11,428 nucleotides of DNA from Bacteroidota bacterium. Its GTDB lineage: Bacteria > Bacteroidota > Bacteroidia > Chitinophagales > Saprospiraceae. Below are positions 6,883 to 11,428 of the stretch, in pieces. The notes under the pieces were generated by a model. That model did not search any database and had not been told where the DNA came from. It saw only the letters and a program-made list of their open reading frames with translations. The stretch's first letter is position 1. Every line of letters starts with the position of its first letter. Where the stretch lies: positions 1-11,428 of the forward strand of contig JAJRQS010000287.1 of assembly GCA_024280135.1 (NCBI GenBank), written 5' to 3'. The position numbers and the translations under genes were made by a program.

Positions 6883-9117
6883 ATGACTTTATACGCTCCA
6901 TATAATTTTGTTCCACTCAATAAGAAAGTGGTATTACCCCACTGGGTTAATCAAATCAGCCATGATGTGCCATTTAAAGATGGTGAATCAGGGGAATTTA
7001 AAGTACGCATTACGGCAAAAACACCGATCTTCATCAAAGATGGATTGAGTAAAGAGGAAGAAAAAAGAAAATACCGAAACGAAGCCCAAACAATACCACA
7101 TGAGTTTTGCCAATTTGATGGAAAATACTACATCCCTGGCTCTTCAATCAAAGGAATGGTACGTAACGTATTGGAAATCATGAGTTTTGGGCGGATGGAC
7201 AAGGTGAATGACCACCGATATGCTATTAGGGATTTGAACAATAAGGAATTATATCAAAGCCATTTTGGGACAGATAAGGTCTATGGTGGATGGCTAAAAA
7301 AAGACGAAAACAACCAATATACTATTAGTGGCTGGGATTTTCCGGGTAGAATCTCACATAAAGAGCTTCAGAGCAAATACAAGGTCGATTTTGACACCTA
7401 TTTTTCTGAGGGCGGAACCTTTAATCCAAAGCAAGACACTGAAAAGGCTGGAAAAAAGAAGTATGATAAGTTCGGAAACATTGATAGAAAAGGTCACTTC
7501 TCTTTCTTAAAGGAAGATGTGATGAGAAATATCTATACCGTAACCGAAGATGAAAATCAAGGCAAACAAGGTGAGTTGGTCTTTACGGGGCAATCAGGGT
7601 TCAGAGAATTCAATCAACGTCAAGGCAAAATGGTCGGGCACTTTTATGAATTCATCTTTTTTGAAAAGGAAGACCAACTGCCCCTTACGGTAGATGATAA
7701 AATCATGAAGAATTTCTTCTTTGCCTATTTTGACAAGGACAAAAACAGACATTCGGTGGATTGGAAGTGGAGAAAACCCCAGTTAGACCAAGGCAAAAAG
7801 ATTCCTATTTTCTTTCAGACGGATTCAAACAATCAGGTGATTCACTTAGGACTATCCTATTTGTACAAACTACCTTATAAGTATTCTGTAAAGGAGTCTA
7901 TTGACATGCACCAGAAAGGTAGGGGAATTGACCTATCTGATGCTATATTTGGTTATACTGACGACCAAAATGGCAGTCTCAAAGGACGAGTACATATTGG
8001 TCATGCCTTTGCAACTAATAACCCAAGGCCCATTCAACCTGTCACAGCAGTCCTTTCCAGTCCAAAAGCATCCTATTATCCCAATTACATGGAACAAAAT
8101 GTAAAAAATGGTAAGACTAATCGATATAATACTTTCATGGATGTAGCACCCATTGCAGGTTGGAAGCGGTACCCCATCAAGGAGCAACCTATTGCAAATG
8201 CCAGACCAGATAAAAGTACAGATAAGATTATTACTAAATTTAAACCTTTGGAGACAGGTTCAGAATTTGAGTTAACCGTTCGGTATCACAATCTACGAAA
8301 AGTGGAGCTAGGCGCTTTAATTAGTGCTTTAACATTCCATAATACATCGGGTGTTTATCACAGTATTGGGATGGGCAAGCCGTTGGGATACGGTGTCATA
8401 GACATAGAATTAGAGAAAATACCCAGCAAAGAAGAATGGCTTGAAACCTACGAAGCCTATATGGATGCAGCGCTTGGACATAGTGCTAATCTGTGGTATA
8501 AAAGCGACCAAATAAAAGAATTGTTTACCATGAATTCTTTCCAAGAGAAGAACAATGGTTCTGCACAGCTAGCCTATATGCCATTGAAGGAGTTTAGAGA
8601 TGCCAAAAAATGGCAGAATAAATTTGCCTTGGGAAGATATTCCAGCCTCAATAACATCAAAGTAAAAACAGCTAATTCTTGGATTGTTGGGAAGGATGTC
8701 CAATCAATGAAGGATTGGATTGCAACAGAACGTGCAGCACCTGACGCTCATCAGTCTGCAACGGATAAATACAAAGATGCAGAAAAGATGGCGAAAAACC
8801 ATTTCGAAAGCAAAAAAGCAAAACTACTAGCACAATTAGCCGAACTAAAAGCCAAGAAAGTACATCAGGAAGCCAATCAACCCAAAATAACACGAGTAAT
8901 ATCGCTCCTAAAAAGAGCCAAGCCCGTAGATGCCAAGGTGGTCGGACAAAAAGGAAATATGGTTGTTTTCACTCCTTATGTCGAAGGATTTGAAGAGCAA
9001 GAATTTGAAGTACGCTATCCTGCTGGATTTGAAGTAGGGGCTATTATTGTTGTAAACATGAAAGCCATCAGCAAAGGAAAAGACTTGCAAGTACAAGGCT
9101 CACCAAAATTAAAATAA
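6883..9117 (+). CDS. Large CRISPR-associated RAMP protein, TIGR03986-like (Cas7 with insertion)
   Basis: This 744-residue RAMP protein begins YAPYNFVPLNKKVV and is recognisable from memory as the TIGR03986 family that accompanies III-D-type loci. The Cas7 landmarks are widely separated: YIPGSSIKGMVRN (83-95), DAIFGYTD (353-360), KGRVHIGHAFA (367-377) and glycine loop GMGKPLGYG (496-504). The stretch of some 250 residues between the first and second landmarks is a large insertion, so it probably corresponds to the 'Cas7-insertion' backbone subunit of III-D variants. After the RAMP part comes a charged helical segment (about 625-665, likely coiled coil), then a small beta-rich C-terminal domain (about 678-744; AKVVGQKGNMVVFTPYV) that looks OB- or S1-like and may bind RNA (inference). 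It starts 3 nt after its upstream neighbour and ends 2 nt before the next gene. Confidence 0.85.
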   Translation: MTLYAPYNFVPLNKKVVLPHWVNQISHDVPFKDGESGEFKVRITAKTPIFIKDGLSKEEEKRKYRNEAQTIPHEFCQFDGKYYIPGSSIKGMVRNVLEIMSFGRMDKVNDHRYAIRDLNNKELYQSHFGTDKVYGGWLKKDENNQYTISGWDFPGRISHKELQSKYKVDFDTYFSEGGTFNPKQDTEKAGKKKYDKFGNIDRKGHFSFLKEDVMRNIYTVTEDENQGKQGELVFTGQSGFREFNQRQGKMVGHFYEFIFFEKEDQLPLTVDDKIMKNFFFAYFDKDKNRHSVDWKWRKPQLDQGKKIPIFFQTDSNNQVIHLGLSYLYKLPYKYSVKESIDMHQKGRGIDLSDAIFGYTDDQNGSLKGRVHIGHAFATNNPRPIQPVTAVLSSPKASYYPNYMEQNVKNGKTNRYNTFMDVAPIAGWKRYPIKEQPIANARPDKSTDKIITKFKPLETGSEFELTVRYHNLRKVELGALISALTFHNTSGVYHSIGMGKPLGYGVIDIELEKIPSKEEWLETYEAYMDAALGHSANLWYKSDQIKELFTMNSFQEKNNGSAQLAYMPLKEFRDAKKWQNKFALGRYSSLNNIKVKTANSWIVGKDVQSMKDWIATERAAPDAHQSATDKYKDAEKMAKNHFESKKAKLLAQLAELKAKKVHQEANQPKITRVISLLKRAKPVDAKVVGQKGNMVVFTPYVEGFEEQEFEVRYPAGFEVGAIIVVNMKAISKGKDLQVQGSPKLK

Positions 9118-9119
9118 TC

Positions 9120-9755
9120 ATGAAAATAGGTGCAAAATTAAAAAAACTCAGAAACAATGTTTTATTTTCAGTTTCAAAATGGAGTACTTGGATTCAGGTA
9201 TTGGGCATTCCTTTAATTTTACTAACATTATGTTGTATTTCAAATACTAATGGAGACAAATTCAACTATAGTAAAATAGATAGTTGGTGGAATCATTGGG
9301 GGGATCCACTATTAGGAGTTGGTACTTTTTTGGTCGCGGTGGTCATTTGGTTGACAAACATGGCCAAAGATTGGGAAGACCGGCTCCCTAAGTATTTTTC
9401 CATTAGATATTACTTAATTAAAGATGGAAGTGTCGCTGAAAAGCCAATTATTGAGTGCCAATATGCCACGCTACCCCATGAAAGTGATATTAGAAATTTT
9501 GGACAAACTCTTGGAGCTCAAACAACACATAACCCCCAAACAAGATTTAGCTATGGAAGACACCTACAGATTGCTTCTCCTACAACAGAAAAAAATCACC
9601 ACAAACTAAATATTGGTTTTCATAGACATTGGGATGTCACCTTCTTCCTTAGGGACTTACCAAAAGCCCTAGTAGATAATACCTATTACCTTTGGGAAGC
9701 TGGTAAAGACGAGCCTAACAAGCCAATCAACAATTTAAAACCTGATGAATTATGA
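9120..9755 (+). CDS. Two-helix membrane protein with cytosolic domain, candidate type III CRISPR effector
   Basis: The protein has 211 residues. A basic N-terminus (MKIGAKLKKLRNN) leads into TM1 (about 24-40, WIQVLGIPLILLTLCCI), a short polar loop rich in Trp (WWNHW, 56-60), and TM2 (about 62-79). A soluble domain of about 130 residues follows. The positive-inside rule puts both ends in the cytosol. The soluble part contains LPHESDIRNFGQTLG (118-132); I recognise no nuclease, CARF or SAVED motif. It is encoded 2 nt after the TIGR03986-like gene and its stop overlaps the csx3 start (ATGA), so it is made together with a cA4 ring nuclease. Known type III membrane effectors such as Csx23 and Cam1 pair TM helices with a cOA-binding domain. 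By architecture and context I infer a cOA-gated membrane effector, not proven. Confidence 0.7.
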   Translation: MKIGAKLKKLRNNVLFSVSKWSTWIQVLGIPLILLTLCCISNTNGDKFNYSKIDSWWNHWGDPLLGVGTFLVAVVIWLTNMAKDWEDRLPKYFSIRYYLIKDGSVAEKPIIECQYATLPHESDIRNFGQTLGAQTTHNPQTRFSYGRHLQIASPTTEKNHHKLNIGFHRHWDVTFFLRDLPKALVDNTYYLWEAGKDEPNKPINNLKPDEL

Positions 9756-10060
9756 TTAACAAAATAGATTTTAGGCTTGTCAAAAATGACAGGTTTGTAA
9801 TTGTTGAATTCATTCTATCTGAAAATATTGGCCCAGATGACCTAAAAGCCCTAGTCCCCCCTAATCCCATAAAAGAAAATTTTGCCCAAAAAGGCGTCAT
9901 TCTTTCAGGCAAGGGGCCGATTTGGCTTTACGGGTTTTTAATCCACTACTATCATGCGACCCAATGGGTGGCCACCTATGATCCACGATTGGGTGGTGCC
10001 GTAGTGGTTGAATCTCACGTTACCGATATTTCTGCAGGAGACATCATCTCATTAGATTGA
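9752..10060 (+). CDS. csx3: Csx3 (Crn3-family) cyclic tetra-adenylate ring nuclease
   Basis: Csx3 proteins bind and degrade the cA4 second messenger made by Cas10, ending the type III response; the family was first described as an RNA exonuclease. The 102-residue length is typical of the stand-alone form, with no AAA or other fusion. Core sequence: LSGKGPIWLYGFLIHYYH (51-68), then WVATYDPRLGGAVVV (72-86). His68, Asp77 and Arg79 have the same spacing as His60, Asp69 and Arg71 of Archaeoglobus fulgidus Csx3 (recalled from the literature), so the active site looks intact. The start overlaps the stop of the membrane-protein gene (ATGA), which implies coupled translation, and it is the last gene of the operon. 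Its presence implies that Cas10 here signals at least partly through cA4. Confidence 0.88.
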   Translation: MINKIDFRLVKNDRFVIVEFILSENIGPDDLKALVPPNPIKENFAQKGVILSGKGPIWLYGFLIHYYHATQWVATYDPRLGGAVVVESHVTDISAGDIISLD

Positions 10061-10080
10061 TAGTTTTTTTATCGTCTAAT
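10051..10080 (+). terminator. Possible stem-loop at the end of the cas operon
   Basis: ATTAGA (10051-10056) pairs with TCTAAT (10075-10080). A T-G wobble and an inner GAT/ATC pairing past one bulged base continue the stem, closing a loop that holds seven T residues. The stem overlaps the csx3 stop codon. The T-run lies in the loop rather than after the stem, so it is not a textbook intrinsic terminator. Termination or 3'-end protection of the operon mRNA is a guess from its location. Confidence 0.3.
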
Positions 10081-10247
10081 ATTGGTTAAAAATTACTCCA
10101 GTTTCTGACTGATTTTCATCACCTTTTAGTTATCTCATGAATGGAAATAAAGACTGATTTTCAGCAAGCAGCAATTAATTCGGTTAAAGGTGGTTTTTTT
10201 AATCTAAAACTGATATATTGTGGTTTGGAAATCTTAAAATTAATGAA

Positions 10248-10679
10248 ATGTTGAAGGTGAAAATCACAAGTGTTTTTATATTTTTGTTGGCATTTAGTAT
10301 GAATGCCCAAGTTGCTGTTTTTTCTGTTAAGAAGGACATTCAAGAGATTAAAAGAATGAAAACAGTTTTTGTTTGTAGAGATACAGATGATGCAGAAGAA
10401 TTAGAAAAGCTTTTTAAGGAGGTATGGACGATTAATGACATTTCTGTTGTACCTTATAAATCGATGGGAAGAAAGAATCTTAAAAATAAGTTGGTGATTT
10501 CCCTTGCTGGGTATGTTTCGATTCGGGGAAAAACAACGAATGGTTGGGTATATTTAGATTTTGCAAAAGATAAGAGACCATATGCTAGGTTGGATATGCA
10601 CATTACGTATAAAGATTTTAAAAAGATTTTAGAGATAGGTGATAAGGCTGGAGAAGCCATTGATTATATGTACACTTAA
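10248..10679 (+). CDS. Secreted protein of unknown function, N-terminal part (probably split by an in-frame stop)
   Basis: The 143-residue product opens with a clear signal peptide: basic MLKVK, hydrophobic ITSVFIFLLAF, and a likely cut in SMNA|QVAVF, so it is exported. The mature part is lysine-rich, with a DTDDAEELEKLF helix and alternating strands (KLVISLAGYVSIRG, NGWVYLDFAKD). I do not recognise a domain. I chose the ATG at 10248; a TTG at 10218 would place ten extra residues before the signal peptide. The TAA at 10677-10679 is followed, in the same frame and without another stop, by GGA ACA ATG and the next coding stretch. The two therefore look like one gene broken by a nonsense codon, though two small genes cannot be excluded. 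Nothing ties it to CRISPR; it lies about 190 nt beyond csx3. Confidence 0.6.
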   Translation: MLKVKITSVFIFLLAFSMNAQVAVFSVKKDIQEIKRMKTVFVCRDTDDAEELEKLFKEVWTINDISVVPYKSMGRKNLKNKLVISLAGYVSIRGKTTNGWVYLDFAKDKRPYARLDMHITYKDFKKILEIGDKAGEAIDYMYT

Positions 10680-10685
10680 GGAACA

Positions 10686-11129
10686 ATGAAGAATTGGCAG
10701 CCATTTTTTCTGAGAAATTACCTTAAGTTTATTAATGATAAAATGTTGGCAGGAGAAGAAAGGTCTTTGTATAAAAAAGAAAAAGATGCAAAAGAACTGA
10801 AGAAACTAAAGAAGGAAATATTGTATATTGCCGATTATGCAATGTTGAAGTTTAACATGCTGACAGGGACTGAGGAAAAGAGATTAAAGGAAAAGAAAAT
10901 ATTTAAAAAGTATCCATATAAGTATAAGCTTGTTTCTGCCAAGAAAATTAATCAAATGTTGGAAGATGGGAAGCCGATTTATTATATGGTTTATGTGAAA
11001 AGCTCAACAGATAAATATTTGACCATATTTAATGGGAAAACGGGAGAGCTGGTCTATACTAAATATAAACCAATTTCCTATAATCTGAAAAGTAAAGATT
11101 TAGCCAAGCTGGCCAAGCTAATAGACTAA
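10686..11129 (+). CDS. Unknown lysine-rich protein, likely C-terminal part of the split secreted protein
   Basis: This 147-residue stretch begins MKNWQPFFLRNYLKFIND, which reads like an internal helix, with no signal peptide of its own. A charged helical part (residues about 20-45) precedes a beta-rich C-terminal half with YYMVYVKSSTDKYLTIFNGK and TGELVYTKYKPISYNLKSKD. It shares its frame with the upstream 143-residue product and starts 6 nt after that product's TAA. Composition matches as well: both are lysine-rich and purine-rich, unlike the cas genes. I favour a single exported protein of about 290 residues interrupted once. If expressed separately, this half would lack a secretion signal. 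Function unknown; no catalytic motif seen. Confidence 0.55.
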   Translation: MKNWQPFFLRNYLKFINDKMLAGEERSLYKKEKDAKELKKLKKEILYIADYAMLKFNMLTGTEEKRLKEKKIFKKYPYKYKLVSAKKINQMLEDGKPIYYMVYVKSSTDKYLTIFNGKTGELVYTKYKPISYNLKSKDLAKLAKLID

Positions 11130-11158
11130 ACAAACGTCTGCATCTGATAAAATTAAAG

Positions 11159-11174
11159 CATAGAAAAATCTATG
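11159..11174. terminator. Weak hairpin between convergent genes, possible bidirectional terminator
   Basis: CATAG (11159-11163) and CTATG (11170-11174) close a 6-nt loop. AT-rich tracts follow on both sides, T-rich when read on the minus strand toward lower coordinates. It lies between two convergent genes, where a shared terminator is expected, but the five-base stem is weak. A wider pairing GTCTGC (11136-11141) with GCAGAC (11208-11213) encloses it. Confidence 0.25.
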
Positions 11175-11224
11175 AAATTTGATTTTTATACGGACGAATA
11201 TTAATGAGCAGACCTTTCTGCAAT

Positions 11225-11428
11225 CTATTCATAGCAGCTCGGCAATCTTTTCTTCTTAGCTTGCGCAAAATTATCCAATGCCATGTCCATTGCTTTTGAA
11301 GTATCAGAATGGCATTGGAGGCAAGCCCCAACGGCGAGTATTTTTGTTTGTTCTGAAATGTAGAAGGGTCTTGTGTTGCTGTGTGTAACGGATTGGTTTT
11401 TAGGGTTTTGCAATAGGCCTATCCATGC
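11225..11428 (-). CDS. C-terminal fragment of a c-type cytochrome-like protein (CxxCH motif), runs off the right edge
   Basis: On the minus strand, 67 codons are open from the window edge to a TAG at 11227-11225. The translation reads AWIGLLQNPKN... from the edge, then RPFYISEQTKILAVGACLQC with His next, and ends KKKRLPSCYE. CLQCH is a CxxCH covalent haem-attachment motif preceded by a hydrophobic strand, as in C-terminal modules of multihaem or electron-transfer cytochromes. Such a protein would act in the periplasm or at the cell surface, after Sec export signalled by the missing N-terminus. One motif alone is moderate evidence; the number of haems and the family cannot be told from the tail. 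It converges on the split secreted gene and looks like chromosomal backbone rather than CRISPR cargo. Confidence 0.55.
   Translation of the reverse strand, partial: AWIGLLQNPKNQSVTHSNTRPFYISEQTKILAVGACLQCHSDTSKAMDMALDNFAQAKKKRLPSCYE

Noticed and set aside
7933..8187. Antisense frame of 84 codons inside the TIGR03986-like gene
   Set aside because: It is a shadow of a strongly coding frame, with no supporting start context or recognisable protein.
9424..9609. Overlapping plus-strand frame inside the membrane-protein gene
   Set aside because: The main frame encodes clear TM helices and a folded domain with coupled junctions; the overlapping frame has no independent support.
10081..10247. CRISPR array remnant suggested by a 12-base direct repeat
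   Set aside because: There are only two copies, shorter than CRISPR repeats, with no further units and no match near the cas6 end.

Overview
The window is AT-rich DNA, most likely from a Bacteroidota bacterium. Starts lack Shine-Dalgarno sequences and sit in A-rich contexts. One match to the Bacteroidota -7 element is present, secreted-protein starts end in '...NAQ', and the Cas6 and accessory proteins look like Bacteroidota versions. A Saprospiria-like host is my guess, made from protein flavour only.

Layout: (1) 1-105, minus strand: N-terminus of a divergent, unidentified gene running off the left edge. (2) 106-399: T-rich intergenic region with a palindrome-centred stem-loop just before cas6. 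(3) 400-10060, plus strand: a near-continuous type III-D-like CRISPR-Cas operon. Its order is cas6; an HD-less cas10; a single cas7; the Cas5-like hallmark gene csx10; a tandem double cas7; a structured 154-nt gap; a small TIGR04423-like gene; a large TIGR03986-like RAMP gene; a two-helix membrane protein gene; and csx3. Most junctions overlap (TAATG, ATGA) or are separated by 2-10 nt. (4) 10248-11129: a gene for a secreted lysine-rich protein of unknown function, apparently split by one in-frame TAA. (5) 11225-11428, minus strand: C-terminus of a protein with a CxxCH haem-binding motif.

How the genes would work together: Cas6 trims crRNA. Cas10, three or four Cas7-type units and Csx10 form the interference complex; the helical tail of Csx10 may serve as the small subunit, because no separate cas11 gene is visible. 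Cas10 has lost its HD nuclease but keeps a GGDD cyclase motif. Immunity should therefore depend on Cas7 target-RNA cleavage and cyclic oligoadenylate signalling. No Csm6, Csx1 or Can nuclease is present. The only candidate effector is the 211-aa membrane protein, whose stop codon overlaps the start of csx3. Csx3 belongs to the Crn3 ring-nuclease family and keeps the H/D/R residues linked to cA4 breakdown. The most interesting proposal is thus a membrane effector paired with its own cA4 off-switch. No CRISPR array and no cas1 or cas2 lie in the window.
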